From positions 34,929 through 98,928 of the forward strand of contig JAFGBD010000059.1 in assembly GCA_016933335.1 (NCBI GenBank): a stretch of DNA of 64,000 nucleotides. Reading direction: 5' to 3'. This DNA is from Bacteroidales bacterium. Its GTDB lineage: Bacteria > Bacteroidota > Bacteroidia > Bacteroidales > UBA10428. A model generated the notes under the pieces. The model was not told the DNA's origin, searched no databases, and saw only the letters and a list, made by a program, of their open reading frames with translations. Positions 9,318 to 18,735 of this stretch are shown here, one piece after another. Both the position numbers and the translations under genes were made by a program. How positions within the stretch are numbered: the stretch's first letter is position 1; the number at the start of each line of letters is the position of its first letter.

Positions 9318-9464
9318 ATGAAAAAAATTCCATTTACCCCTGGTGCAGGTTTTTCTGGTTCTCATCTGTGTGAAGAATTATTAAATAAGTTTAATGCTTT
9401 TTCCCTTGATAATTATCTCAGAGACAAACTGAATCTGAATCGATCTAAATATATCAAAATATGA
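9318..9464 (+). pseudogene. relic of an NAD-dependent sugar-nucleotide epimerase/decarboxylase N-terminus
   Basis: A 48-codon frame begins MKKIPFTPGAGFSGSHLCEE and continues with LLNKFNAFSLDNYLRDKLNL. It clearly echoes the Rossmann N-terminus of extended short-chain dehydrogenases, whose usual form is MKKILVTGGAGFIGSHLCE followed by a VDN motif. The glycine-rich NAD motif is damaged: TGG has become TPG and FIG has become FSG. The frame stops at 9464, overlapping the rfbA start by four bases. A functional protein would need about 300 residues, so this is either a decayed gene fragment or a reused leader peptide. UDP-glucuronate decarboxylase or a related epimerase is the closest match by eye. 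Confidence 0.6.
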
Positions 9465-10351
9465 AAGGAATCATTTTAGCCGGAGGTGCCGGAACAAGAC
9501 TTTATCCTGTAACCATGTCGATCTCAAAACAGATACTTCCTGTATATGACAAGCCGATGATCTATTATCCTCTGAGCGTTTTGATGCTGGCCGGAATTAA
9601 AGAAATACTGGTCATTTCCACTCCTGAAGACATACACCTGTATGAAAATCTTCTGGGGAAGGGAGATCAGATCGGAATCTCAATTTCATATGAAGTCCAG
9701 CCTTCACCTGACGGTCTTGCTCAGGCATTTATCATCGGTGAGAAATTTATCAGCCAGGATAAGGTCTGCCTGATACTCGGAGATAATATTTTCTACGGGC
9801 ACGGTTTCGGCCATGATCTTTTAAAAATCGCAGAATTTGAAGACGGAGCCATTGTTTTCGGCTATTACGTGAACGATCCGGAAAGATACGGAGTAGTGGA
9901 ATTCGACCAGAATGGCAGAGTACTCAGCCTGGAAGAGAAGCCGACAAATCCAAAATCAAATTATGCATTGACCGGTCTTTATTTTTACAGCAATGATGTC
10001 GTTGAAAAGGCAAAATCATTAAAACCTTCAGGAAGAGGTGAACTTGAAATAACCGATCTGAACAGGCTGTATTTGCAGGAAGATCGCCTGAAAGTAAAGA
10101 TTCTTGGCAGAGGTATGGCCTGGCTTGATACGGGTACTCATGAAAGCCTGCTTCAGGCTGCAAATTATATCCAGACAATAGAAATGAGACAGGGGCTGAA
10201 GATTTCCTGTATTGAGGAAATAGCTTACAAAAGGGGTTTTATAAGCAGGGAACAGCTATTAAACCTGGCTTCAAGAATGAAAAACAGCACATACGGTCAA
10301 TACCTGATTCAGCTGGCCGAGAATAAAATATATACATTTAACAACCGGTAA
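9461..10351 (+). CDS. rfbA: glucose-1-phosphate thymidylyltransferase
   Basis: This enzyme makes dTDP-glucose from glucose-1-phosphate and dTTP, the first step to dTDP-L-rhamnose for surface polysaccharide. The 296-residue length is typical. The N-terminal nucleotide-binding motif [18 protein letters not shown], the LGDNIFYG metal and sugar site, the EEKP segment, and the [13 protein letters not shown] motif are all intact. It is first in a rightward rfbA-rfbC-rfbD set. The start codon overlaps the stop of the epimerase relic at 9318-9464, which could give translational coupling. No rfbB (4,6-dehydratase) gene is present in the window. Confidence 0.96.
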   Translation: MKGIILAGGAGTRLYPVTMSISKQILPVYDKPMIYYPLSVLMLAGIKEILVISTPEDIHLYENLLGKGDQIGISISYEVQPSPDGLAQAFIIGEKFISQDKVCLILGDNIFYGHGFGHDLLKIAEFEDGAIVFGYYVNDPERYGVVEFDQNGRVLSLEEKPTNPKSNYALTGLYFYSNDVVEKAKSLKPSGRGELEITDLNRLYLQEDRLKVKILGRGMAWLDTGTHESLLQAANYIQTIEMRQGLKISCIEEIAYKRGFISREQLLNLASRMKNSTYGQYLIQLAENKIYTFNNR

Positions 10352-10380
10352 AATATTCTTCTATTTGAATTCACACTCCG

Positions 10381-10944
10381 ATGAATGTTATTCAAACTGA
10401 TTTCAAAGGATTGGTAATCATTGAACCAGAAGTCTTCAGTGATCCGAGGGGTTATTTTTATGAAAGTTATAATCAAAGAAGGTTCTGTGATTCTTCCCTG
10501 GATTATGTGTTTGTTCAGGACAACCAGTCAAAATCGGTCTATGGCGTGATACGCGGACTGCATTACCAGATCCTGCCATATGCCCAGACGAAACTGATAA
10601 GGGTCTTACAGGGCAAGATTCTTGATATTGCCGTCGATATCAGGAAAGGTTCTCCTACATATGCCAAATGGTACGGCATTGAACTCAGTGAAGAGAACCA
10701 TCTGCAGTTGCTTATACCAAAGGGATTCGCACATGGTTTTTCAGTTTTAAGCAGCACAGCAGTAATTATGTATAAATGTGACAATTTTTATGTTCCTGCA
10801 GCTGACAGAGGTATCATATATAACGACACCCATCTGAATATTGACTGGAAAATTGATACTGATAAGATACTCGTTTCGGATAAAGACAGGAAACTTCCCG
10901 CTTTGAATGATGCTGAAATGAATTTTAAGTACCATTCAGAATGA
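10381..10944 (+). CDS. rfbC: dTDP-4-dehydrorhamnose 3,5-epimerase
   Basis: This enzyme performs the third step of dTDP-L-rhamnose synthesis, double epimerisation of the 4-keto-6-deoxy intermediate. The 187-residue cupin fold shows the family segments DPRGYFYESYNQRRF near residue 22, GVIRGLHYQ with the catalytic His near residue 60, and IPKGFAHGFSVLS. It starts 29 bases after rfbA and overlaps rfbD by four bases (ATGA), so the three are an operon. Confidence 0.95.
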   Translation: MNVIQTDFKGLVIIEPEVFSDPRGYFYESYNQRRFCDSSLDYVFVQDNQSKSVYGVIRGLHYQILPYAQTKLIRVLQGKILDIAVDIRKGSPTYAKWYGIELSEENHLQLLIPKGFAHGFSVLSSTAVIMYKCDNFYVPAADRGIIYNDTHLNIDWKIDTDKILVSDKDRKLPALNDAEMNFKYHSE

Positions 10945-11801
10945 AAAAAATACTCATTACCGGCGCAAAGGGACAACTGGGAAACGAGATACTGTTGTTA
11001 AGCAAAGTATATAAAGATTATGAGTTCCTGTTTCATGATATCGATACATTGGACCTGACCGATTTTAAAAACCTGGAAAAATTTTTCCAGGTTCATTCAC
11101 CCGATATTATTATTAATTGCGCAGCTTACACGGCAGTTGACAAGGCAGAGAAAGAACCGGAAACGGCTCATCTGCTGAATGCGGAGGTTCCGGGGGTGCT
11201 CGCTCTCCTGTCTGACAGATTCAATGCATATCTGATTCATATTTCAACCGATTATGTTTTTGATGGAAGGAATTACAGGCCATACAAAGAAAACGACCTG
11301 CCCAATCCATTGTCTGTGTATGCCCAAAGCAAATATGCCGGAGAACAGAAGGTACTGCAATTCGGCAATACTGTTGTAATACGCACTTCATGGCTATATT
11401 CCCGTTTTGGCAATAATTTTGTTAAAACCATGCTAAAACTTGGTAAAGAACGTGATACACTTTCTATTGTCTTTGATCAGACAGGAACTCCGACCAATGC
11501 CTGTAACCTTGCTGCAACGATCCTGAAAATGGCAGAAAGCCTTGATCATAATGACCATATCCGGGGAATCTATCATTATTCCAACGAAGGAGTGTGTTCA
11601 TGGTATGACTTTGCCAGGGAAATCATTAAATCTGCCGGATATTCCTGTAACGTCCTGCCCATTACAACCGATAAATATCCCATGCCGGCAAGCCGCCCTT
11701 ATTACACAGTCCTGGATAAATCAAGGATAAAAAACACCCTGAATATCACCATACCCTATTGGAAAGACAGCCTTGCAGAATGTTTAAAAGATATTATTTA
11801 A
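10941..11801 (+). CDS. rfbD: dTDP-4-dehydrorhamnose reductase
   Basis: This enzyme catalyses the last step to dTDP-L-rhamnose using NAD(P)H. The 286-residue protein has the N-terminal Rossmann motif ITGAKGQLGNE, the substrate segment NCAAYTAVDKAE, and STDYVFDG. The catalytic pair Tyr-x3-Lys appears in SVYAQSKYAGE. Its ATG overlaps the rfbC stop. After the stop there are about 190 bases before the next gene, including an isolated TAAATTTG (-7-like) at 11877 without a good -33 partner. Confidence 0.95.
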   Translation: MKKILITGAKGQLGNEILLLSKVYKDYEFLFHDIDTLDLTDFKNLEKFFQVHSPDIIINCAAYTAVDKAEKEPETAHLLNAEVPGVLALLSDRFNAYLIHISTDYVFDGRNYRPYKENDLPNPLSVYAQSKYAGEQKVLQFGNTVVIRTSWLYSRFGNNFVKTMLKLGKERDTLSIVFDQTGTPTNACNLAATILKMAESLDHNDHIRGIYHYSNEGVCSWYDFAREIIKSAGYSCNVLPITTDKYPMPASRPYYTVLDKSRIKNTLNITIPYWKDSLAECLKDII

Positions 11802-11990
11802 TTCATATTCTGTCATTTACAGTCACCGGTGTCATTATTGTATTTTTAAACAACGATCCTAATCGGGGAAAAAAACTAAATTTGCCGTCAGCAAGTAGAA
11901 GATAAGATCTCATAATTCATCCCGTCAGAGGAGCCGGGAACCTGTTATATATTACAATAAATGAAGTGAACAAAAATAAATTCTAAACGC

Positions 11991-13736
11991 ATGGAACAAG
12001 ATGAAATATTAAATCTGGTGAGAAAAAAAGCAGAAAACTGGCTTAACAGCAATGTTGATGAACAAACCAAAAATCAGATCCGGTATCTTCTTAAGAATGA
12101 TGAACAAGAACTGACAGAATCATTTTATAAAGATCTTGAATTCGGGACCGGAGGACTCAGGGGTATTATGGGTGTCGGTACCAACAGAATGAATATATAT
12201 ACATTAGGCATGGCAACCCAGGGATTGTGCAATTATCTTAAAAAAGAGTTCAGTCAGTTAAAGGAAATAAAAACCGCTATTGCGCATGATTCAAGAAACA
12301 ACAGCCGTCATTTTGCAGAAACCACTGCAAAAATTTTTGCTGCAAACGGATTTAAGGTCTATCTGTTTGATGAATTAAGACCCACACCTGAATTGTCTTT
12401 TGCCATCAGACATTACGGATGCCAGAGTGGTGTTGTTATCACTGCATCGCATAATCCCAAAGAATATAACGGTTATAAGGTATACTGGGAAGATGGGGGA
12501 CAGATCATTAAGCCACACGATAAAAACATCATTGCAGAAGTCCGTAAGATCAGTTCTGTTAATGAAATCAATTTTAATGGTAATGATGAAAATATCTTCC
12601 TGATAGGAAAGGAACTGGATGATATCTATACCGATAAAATTAAAAGTCTCTCGTTATCCCCGGAAATTATCAGCAGGAATAACGACCTGAAAATTGTGTA
12701 TACTCCCATTCATGGTACAGGGGTCAGACTGGCACCAATGTCTTTAAGAAAAATGGGATTTAAGAATATCATCAGTGTACCTGAGCAGGATGTTATAAGC
12801 GGTGATTTTCCAACAGTTAAATCACCCAATCCTGAAGAACATGCCGCATTAAAAATGGCCATCCGGAAAGCAAAAGAAAATAATGCTGACATCGTAATGG
12901 GCACAGATCCCGATTCTGACAGGGTAGGAATTGTTGTCAGGGATAACAGGGGAGAATATATCATACTTAACGGAAATCAAACAGCATCACTTCTTATCAA
13001 TTACCTGCTGACCAAATGGGCAGAGAAAGGAAAAATTACAGGAAAGGAATACATTGTTAAAACCATTGTCACCACCGAACTGCTTGTGGAAATAGCAAAA
13101 AAATACGGAGTTGAACATTTTGATGTCCTTACCGGTTTTAAGTATATCGCCGATGTGATCAGGCATTTTGAAGGCAGAAAAGTGTTCATCGGGGGCGGAG
13201 AGGAAAGTTACGGTTACCTGGCAGGTGAATTCGTAAGGGATAAGGATGCTATCATTTCCTGTTCACTTATTGCTGAAACCGCAGCATGGGCAAGAGATCA
13301 GGGCCTGACTCTTTTCGAAATGCTGCTTCATATTTATGTTGAATACGGTTTCTTTAAGGAATACCTGGTATCAATTGTCAGGAAAGGCAAAGAAGGAGCC
13401 GAAGAAATTGCATTAATGATGAAAAATTTCAGGGATAATCCTCCTGCGAGGATAAACAATTCGGAGGTGATTGATGTCATTGACTATCTTGACAGCAAAT
13501 CGCTTGAAAGAATAAACAGCAGAAACGGGGAGATTGAAATCCCTGCTTCAGATGTTTTACAGTTTTTTACAGGAGACGGCTCAAAAATATCGGTACGGCC
13601 TTCAGGGACAGAGCCAAAAATCAAGTTTTATGTCGGGGTCAGGGAAAATCTCGGTCGTATCAGTGATTATAACAGGGTAAACACAATATTGGACAGCAGG
13701 ATCGAAGGAATTATAAAAGACCTTAAGATTCAATAG
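11991..13736 (+). CDS. phospho-sugar mutase (phosphoglucomutase/phosphomannomutase)
   Basis: This alpha-D-phosphohexomutase interconverts hexose 1- and 6-phosphates and could supply glucose-1-phosphate to RfbA upstream. The 581 residues match the longer PgcA-type family common in Bacteroidota and Firmicutes. The phosphoserine loop TASHNPKEYNGYK carries Ser153. The metal loop is GTDPDSDRVG near residue 303, the sugar-binding loop GGGEESYGY near residue 400, and the phosphate-binding loop RPSGTEPKIKF near residue 535. Substrate preference (glucose or mannose) cannot be decided from sequence alone. Confidence 0.93.
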   Translation: MEQDEILNLVRKKAENWLNSNVDEQTKNQIRYLLKNDEQELTESFYKDLEFGTGGLRGIMGVGTNRMNIYTLGMATQGLCNYLKKEFSQLKEIKTAIAHDSRNNSRHFAETTAKIFAANGFKVYLFDELRPTPELSFAIRHYGCQSGVVITASHNPKEYNGYKVYWEDGGQIIKPHDKNIIAEVRKISSVNEINFNGNDENIFLIGKELDDIYTDKIKSLSLSPEIISRNNDLKIVYTPIHGTGVRLAPMSLRKMGFKNIISVPEQDVISGDFPTVKSPNPEEHAALKMAIRKAKENNADIVMGTDPDSDRVGIVVRDNRGEYIILNGNQTASLLINYLLTKWAEKGKITGKEYIVKTIVTTELLVEIAKKYGVEHFDVLTGFKYIADVIRHFEGRKVFIGGGEESYGYLAGEFVRDKDAIISCSLIAETAAWARDQGLTLFEMLLHIYVEYGFFKEYLVSIVRKGKEGAEEIALMMKNFRDNPPARINNSEVIDVIDYLDSKSLERINSRNGEIEIPASDVLQFFTGDGSKISVRPSGTEPKIKFYVGVRENLGRISDYNRVNTILDSRIEGIIKDLKIQ

Positions 13737-13765
13737 ATAATGTGGAATTATAATTTATCATTTCT

Positions 13766-14182
13766 ATGAAATCATATCGAAAAGAATTATGGTTCAATAC
13801 CTCAGCCAGGAGGGAACTCATTAATATCACAGGCCAGGTTGAAGAATGTCTGAATGAAAGCGGAATTAAAGAAGGTTTGGTACTGGTTAATGCGATGCAT
13901 ATTACCGCAAGCGTTTTCATAAATGACGATGAAAGCGGTCTGCATCATGACTTTGAGGTATGGCTCGAAAAACTGGCCCCGGAAAAACCTTACTCCCAGT
14001 ACCGGCATAACGGCTTTGAAGACAATGCCGATGCCCATCTGAAAAGAACTGTTATGGGACGTGAGGTAGTAGTGGCAGTATCCGGGGGAAAACTGGATTT
14101 CGGACCCTGGGAACAGATTTTTTACGGTGAGTTTGATGGTAAAAGAAGAAAACGGTTACTCGTGAAAATAATCGGTGAATAG
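13766..14182 (+). CDS. YjbQ family protein (secondary thiamine-phosphate synthase-like)
   Basis: The 138-residue protein matches the UPF0047/YjbQ family. Characteristic segments are [36 protein letters not shown] and GTWEQ-like [13 protein letters not shown], with the conserved His, Asp and Glu residues in place. Family members show weak thiamine-phosphate synthase activity and may be metal enzymes of unclear role. It lies 29 bases after the phosphohexomutase gene and 50 bases before a subtilase gene, on the same strand. Confidence 0.9.
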   Translation: MKSYRKELWFNTSARRELINITGQVEECLNESGIKEGLVLVNAMHITASVFINDDESGLHHDFEVWLEKLAPEKPYSQYRHNGFEDNADAHLKRTVMGREVVVAVSGGKLDFGPWEQIFYGEFDGKRRKRLLVKIIGE

Positions 14183-14232
14183 TCATTAACTTTGAAATTT
14201 TTATTTGTTGAATAACGGAATATATAATCAGG

Positions 14233-15867
14233 ATGAAGAAAGTCTCAATTTATATCGCAGCGATAATGATGCTGAAAGTCGTGAATGCTTTTTCTGCCCA
14301 TACGGGTAACCAGAAAGATTCAGCAACATATTTCAACTGGTTTAACCTTGATTATGAAATGGATGGTATACCGGGAATAAGTACTGATAAAGCTTATAAT
14401 GAATTATTAGGCAATAAAAAATCAACCACTGTTGTTGTGGCAGTAATTGATGGCGGTATTGATATTCATCATGAAGACCTGAAGGGTAAAATCTGGATAA
14501 ACGAAGATGAAATACCGGGAAATGGTAAGGATGATGATGAAAATGGTTTTATTGATGATGTTTATGGCTGGAATTTTCTGGGAGCTGCCGACGGGAGAAA
14601 CATTAAGTATGAAAACTATGAAGCAACACGGCTTTATAAAAAATATAAAAACCGGTTCTCAACAGCTGATACCATCGGTTTATCCGGTAAAGATCTTGAA
14701 TTATTCAGCCTTTTCAAAAAGGCAAGAAAAGTGCATTTCCAGAAATACACCAAAGCCCTTAATGAGATGGCCATGATTGAAAAATTTGAAAAGAACTATT
14801 ATAAGGCTGACAGTATTGTCAAATCGAACCTGAAAAAGGATACATTCAGTATCGAAGAGATAAAGTCTTTTAATGCATCTGACAGCAGGGAATTTATCAT
14901 GGCCAAGTCAGTTTTGCTTAATTTAAGTGACAATGGATTTTGTATGGAAAGACTGAAAAAATACAAAGATCGTATTTCAGTGAAACTGAACTATCATTTC
15001 AATACGGACTATGATCCAAGGTCTATTGTCAATGATGATCCTGAAAATCCCGGCGATTCGATATACGGTAATAACGATGTCATTTCCGGCACCTCTGATC
15101 ATGGTACATTTGTCTCCGGAATTATAGCAGGGAATAGGAATAACAACATTGGTATGAAAGGTATTGCAAACGATGTCAGGATCATGGCCATCAGAGCTGT
15201 TCCTGACGGTGATGAACGCGATAAAGATGTTGCAAATGCAATTAAATATGCTGTTAACAATGGTGCAAAAATTATCAACATGAGTTTTGGCAAGGACTTC
15301 ACACCTCAAAAAGAGCTTGTTGATGAGGCGATCAGATATGCTGCGGCAAATGATGTTTTACTGATTCATGCCGCCGGTAACGAGAGTGATAATACCGATA
15401 AAAATCCCCGTTATCCCAATGTACTGAATACCGGCAAAGAAAAGATCACGGATAACTGGATTAATGTCGGTGCTACCTCCAGGGAACTGGACGATTATTT
15501 TGTGGGAGATTTTTCCAACTATGGTAAAAATTCTGTTGAATTGTTTGCACCGGGAGTGGATGTTTTCTCACTTCAGCCTGATAATAAATATGATATACTG
15601 GATGGCACCAGTTTCGCCTCTCCGATGGTAGCCGGAACAGCGGCCTTAATCAAATCATATTACCCGGAAATGACTGCAGCTCAAATTAAAGACGTAATCT
15701 TATCTTCTGTTTCATTGTCTTACAAAAGGCAAAAGGTCTTGCTCCCTGCCAAGGTTGATGAAAAGAAGAAAAGAAGAACAAAGTTTAAAAAACTGTCGTC
15801 CACAGGGGGGGTATTGAATGTTTACAATGCATTGCAGTTGTGTGAAGCCGGGATTCTGTCTGAATAG
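14233..15867 (+). CDS. secreted S8 family (subtilisin-like) serine peptidase
   Basis: The 544-residue protein begins with a signal sequence (MKKVSIYIAAIMMLKVVNAF). The catalytic triad is complete: Asp73 in VAVIDGGIDIHHED, His290 in SDHGTFVSGIIAGN and Ser460 in DGTSFASPMVAG. The distance between Asp and His is about 217 residues because of a charged, helical insert at about residues 125-250; in classic subtilisins it is about 30. No type IX sorting domain is visible at the C-terminus (it ends NALQLCEAGILSE), so the product is probably periplasmic or loosely envelope bound. It converges with the lipoprotein gene at 15903. Confidence 0.92.
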   Translation: MKKVSIYIAAIMMLKVVNAFSAHTGNQKDSATYFNWFNLDYEMDGIPGISTDKAYNELLGNKKSTTVVVAVIDGGIDIHHEDLKGKIWINEDEIPGNGKDDDENGFIDDVYGWNFLGAADGRNIKYENYEATRLYKKYKNRFSTADTIGLSGKDLELFSLFKKARKVHFQKYTKALNEMAMIEKFEKNYYKADSIVKSNLKKDTFSIEEIKSFNASDSREFIMAKSVLLNLSDNGFCMERLKKYKDRISVKLNYHFNTDYDPRSIVNDDPENPGDSIYGNNDVISGTSDHGTFVSGIIAGNRNNNIGMKGIANDVRIMAIRAVPDGDERDKDVANAIKYAVNNGAKIINMSFGKDFTPQKELVDEAIRYAAANDVLLIHAAGNESDNTDKNPRYPNVLNTGKEKITDNWINVGATSRELDDYFVGDFSNYGKNSVELFAPGVDVFSLQPDNKYDILDGTSFASPMVAGTAALIKSYYPEMTAAQIKDVILSSVSLSYKRQKVLLPAKVDEKKKRRTKFKKLSSTGGVLNVYNALQLCEAGILSE

Positions 15868-15902
15868 ATAAACACCCGGTCATAAAGCCTCTATGCACAC
15901 GA

Positions 15903-16385
15903 TTAATAGATCTCTTTACTGGTGACCTTACCATTTTCAGAATAGACAGTCCATTCACCTGTCCTTGAATTGTTTACATAATATCCCTGCTCCTTAATTC
16001 CGCCATCAGGATAATAACTCACATATTCTCCATCTAATGTATCATGCCTGTAATTAACTATATATGTAAGGATGCCATTTTCATCCCAATACTCCCATTT
16101 GCCTGATATAAATCCGTTCTTATAAAAGCCTTTCCACTTGATGTTACCATTCCGGTAATAATAATGCGCATCGCCGTCAAGCCTTCCTTTCCGGTAGGTC
16201 AGTATTTCTTTTGCAGTTTCAGTATGGCCGTAAACAACTTTGCATTTTCCGGAAAAAGGAACCAGATGATTTTCTGTATAGAGTAAGTCACAGTCAATTT
16301 CTGTTTCATTAATAACAATCTCATCAGTACATGAAATAAGTCCTGCAACCAATATCAACAATAATATAATCCAGGTTTTTTTCAT
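15903..16385 (-). CDS. MORN-repeat (YwqK-like) lipoprotein
   Basis: The 160-residue protein has a lipoprotein signal (MKKTWIILLLILVAGLISC, lipobox LISC). At least four MORN-type repeats follow, such as GDAHYYYRNGNIKWKGFYKNG and GEYVSYYPDGGIKEQGYYVNN. Databases often label such proteins as a toxin-antitoxin YwqK antitoxin, but no toxin gene is adjacent and the protein is exported, so that role is not supported here. The function is unknown; repeat proteins of this kind often act as envelope scaffolds. Confidence 0.75.
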   Translation of the reverse strand: MKKTWIILLLILVAGLISCTDEIVINETEIDCDLLYTENHLVPFSGKCKVVYGHTETAKEILTYRKGRLDGDAHYYYRNGNIKWKGFYKNGFISGKWEYWDENGILTYIVNYRHDTLDGEYVSYYPDGGIKEQGYYVNNSRTGEWTVYSENGKVTSKEIY

Positions 16386-16631
16386 TTTATTGATTTTGAA
16401 ACTGTTTTAATAACATAAACGGATATCCTGCTGATTGGTTCCTCTTTATTGACCAAAACCCCTATTTTTAAATTGAAAATGACCTTTTATGAGATAAAAA
16501 ATACAACAGGTATACCTTACAGACATTCATTCAATATCTAATTTTCTGTTAATAAGGCTGATACAAGATGGTAAGTGTTCTGGTATCAATCCGAACAGCA
16601 CAGGTTAATTTTCTCTATATCTGACAGATAA

Positions 16632-17078
16632 CTATATCTCCCTGATCTTTTCTTCTCTTTTCCAGGTGGTTGTACGGCCAATGAACTTCATGCCAAGAAC
16701 ATATCCTTTGATTTGCAGTTTTTGCTTGTCTTCCTCAAACCACATATAGCAATCATAGGTTTTTCCGTTTTTGGGATCATAGATGGTACCTCCTTCCCAC
16801 TGATTTTTATCTTCATTATAGGAAAATCCGTTAAGAATGATAAGCTCCATTAATGGTCTGTCCCGGAGGGATAAATCAGGATTGTTTGAGTCTTTTTCCT
16901 GAGGGTCTTCCTTTAACCATGCAATTTTTCCATAATACTTGCCATTGGTGGCTTTAAAAATTCTTATCTGAGACTTTTCCTCATAGGTTAGCCATATGCC
17001 AATCACATCATCACTCTGAGCATTGACATTTACTTTTGCAAGAAGCGCAAGAACAAGAAGGAGCATCAACTTTTTCAT
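16632..17078 (-). CDS. exported DUF2147 domain protein
   Basis: The 148-residue product has a signal peptide ending near VNAQ and then a single DUF2147 domain (DVIGIWLTYEEKSQIRIFKA, NGKYYGKIAWL, IYDPKNGKTYDCYMW, GRTTTWKR). DUF2147 proteins are small lipocalin-like beta barrels of unknown ligand, common in Bacteroidota and Proteobacteria. It lies 24 bases downstream of folA on the same strand, but no functional link is evident. Confidence 0.85.
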   Translation of the reverse strand: MKKLMLLLVLALLAKVNVNAQSDDVIGIWLTYEEKSQIRIFKATNGKYYGKIAWLKEDPQEKDSNNPDLSLRDRPLMELIILNGFSYNEDKNQWEGGTIYDPKNGKTYDCYMWFEEDKQKLQIKGYVLGMKFIGRTTTWKREEKIREI

Positions 17079-17102
17079 AATAGTCAGTTTTTAGATTAAA
17101 TA

Positions 17103-17594
17103 TTACGGTCTAATATAATTAATAAATGAATATGAAAAACCTAATTTTTCGTCATACGGGAATTCCTCTCTCTCAGTCTCAATCCAATCATTGAAGTCAA
17201 ATGACGGGAAAAAGGCATCAGCCTTGAACTTTTTATGAACCAATGTAATATATAATCTGGATGCCAGCGGAAAAAACTGCTTATACACCGAAGCCCCCCC
17301 GAAAATAAAGTTTTCTTTTTCCTCACTCATTTTAGCGAGTGCGTCTTCAAAAGAATATGCCATGAGACAACCTTTAAAATGATCATCAGGATTGTCAGAA
17401 ATCACCAGGTTTATCCTCTTTGGCAAAGGCCTTTTCGGCAGTGAAAAATAGGTTTTCTTCCCCATGATGATAACATTGTCCGTTGTCAGCTTTTTAACCC
17501 TCTTCAGGTCTTCAGGAATATGCCATAAAAGCCGGTTGTTTTTACCAATGGCATAGTTTTCGTCCATTGCTGCAATAATTGATATCCTTTTCAT
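17103..17594 (-). CDS. folA: dihydrofolate reductase
   Basis: This enzyme reduces dihydrofolate to tetrahydrofolate with NADPH, regenerating the cofactor oxidised by ThyA encoded just upstream. The 163-residue length is typical. Motifs are IAAMDENYAIGKNNRLLWHIPEDL at the N-terminus (Met20-loop region and the substrate acid), NVIIMGKKTYFSLP, NLVISDN and the NADPH motif FGGASVYKQF. The thyA stop is about 190 bases upstream on the same strand. The order thyA-folA is common in bacteria. Confidence 0.95.
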   Translation of the reverse strand: MKRISIIAAMDENYAIGKNNRLLWHIPEDLKRVKKLTTDNVIIMGKKTYFSLPKRPLPKRINLVISDNPDDHFKGCLMAYSFEDALAKMSEEKENFIFGGASVYKQFFPLASRLYITLVHKKFKADAFFPSFDFNDWIETEREEFPYDEKLGFSYSFINYIRP

Positions 17595-17786
17595 CTGTTA
17601 GTTAATAATATCTTATTCACTTCGTTCATGGGATTGCCATGTCCGGTTTAAGGTTCTGACGGCTCCGCAGAGCCTGCCTGATTCATCAGGTGTTTGTTGA
17701 AGAAAACTCATTATGATTGAAAAAATCACAAACAGGGATAAACCTAATGATAATGGTTTTATAGGATCTTTTCATACCTGAGAAAT

Positions 17787-18581
17787 TTATACTGCTATGG
17801 GAGCTTTAATATGCGGGTATGGGTCATAACCTTCCAGGATAAAGTCATTGAACTTAAATTCAAAAATATTTCTTACCGAATCATTTATTCTCATAACAGG
17901 CAATGTACGAGGTTTTCTTGTTAGCTGCAATTTCACCTGTTCAAGGTGATTTAGATATACATGTGCATCTCCCAGGGTATGTACAAACTCATACGGTTCC
18001 AGTTCTGTTACCTGAGCTACCATCATCAATAGCAGTGAATATGATGCAATATTGAACGGCACCCCCAGAAAGATATCTGCACTTCGCTGGTAAAGCTGGC
18101 AGGAGAGCTTCCCCTCATTGACATAAAACTGAAAAAGAACGTGACACGGGGGCAGATTCATATTTTCAAGATCAGCAACATTCCATGCGCTGATAAGGTG
18201 TCTCCTTGAATCGGGATCAGTGGTCAATGATCTGATCAGTTCCGATACCTGATCAACCGATTCGTTATTATATGCTGGCCATTTGCGCCACTGATATCCG
18301 TATATATGGCCAAGATCACCGTCCCTGCCAGCCCATTCATCCCATATTGTTACACCATGCTCGTTCAGATACCTGATGTTGGTATCCCCTCTCAGAAACC
18401 ACAGCAACTCATAAATAATCGATTTTAAATGGAGTTTCTTGGTTGTTAACAGGGGAAATCCTTCCTGAAGGTTAAATCTCATCTGGTAGCCAAATATACT
18501 CAGAGTCCCGGTACCGGTCCGGTCGCTCTTTCTGTGACCCTTTTTCATTACATGGTCGAGTAATTCAAGGTATTGTCTCAT
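17787..18581 (-). CDS. thyA: thymidylate synthase
   Basis: This enzyme methylates dUMP to dTMP with methylene-tetrahydrofolate. The 264-residue length equals that of E. coli ThyA. The catalytic cysteine is Cys146 in [12 protein letters not shown], and the RRHLISAWN arginine pair and the dUMP-binding segment [20 protein letters not shown] are intact. The C-terminus ends HIKAPIAV as expected. With folA, tmk and folP in the same 14 kb, the organism uses the ThyA rather than the ThyX route. Confidence 0.97.
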   Translation of the reverse strand: MRQYLELLDHVMKKGHRKSDRTGTGTLSIFGYQMRFNLQEGFPLLTTKKLHLKSIIYELLWFLRGDTNIRYLNEHGVTIWDEWAGRDGDLGHIYGYQWRKWPAYNNESVDQVSELIRSLTTDPDSRRHLISAWNVADLENMNLPPCHVLFQFYVNEGKLSCQLYQRSADIFLGVPFNIASYSLLLMMVAQVTELEPYEFVHTLGDAHVYLNHLEQVKLQLTRKPRTLPVMRINDSVRNIFEFKFNDFILEGYDPYPHIKAPIAV

Positions 18582-18699
18582 CCATTATTTAATTTGATAT
18601 TACCGGAGCAACCGGGTAAAAATAGCAAAGTTCATATGATATAAAAAGCAGACTCCCCCAAAGTTTTTTAATCTGTTAATTACTTTTGAGTTTTTAACA

Positions 18700-18707
18700 T
18701 AACTTTG
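18700..18707 (+). promoter_or_regulatory. putative -7 promoter box for the AI-2E permease operon
   Basis: TAACTTTG matches the Bacteroidota -7 consensus and lies 29 bases before the start at 18736. No good TTTG is found at the expected -33 spacing, so the assignment is tentative. Confidence 0.35.
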
Positions 18708-18735
18708 AATGTATTAATTCATATTTTTATCGCAA

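Noticed and set aside
9165..9365. 66-codon minus-strand frame before rfbA
   Set aside because: It has no family features and overlaps the epimerase relic on the opposite strand, which reads more convincingly.
15903..16385. YwqK-type toxin-antitoxin antitoxin
   Set aside because: The product is an exported lipoprotein with MORN repeats, and no toxin gene is adjacent, so the database label is not supported.
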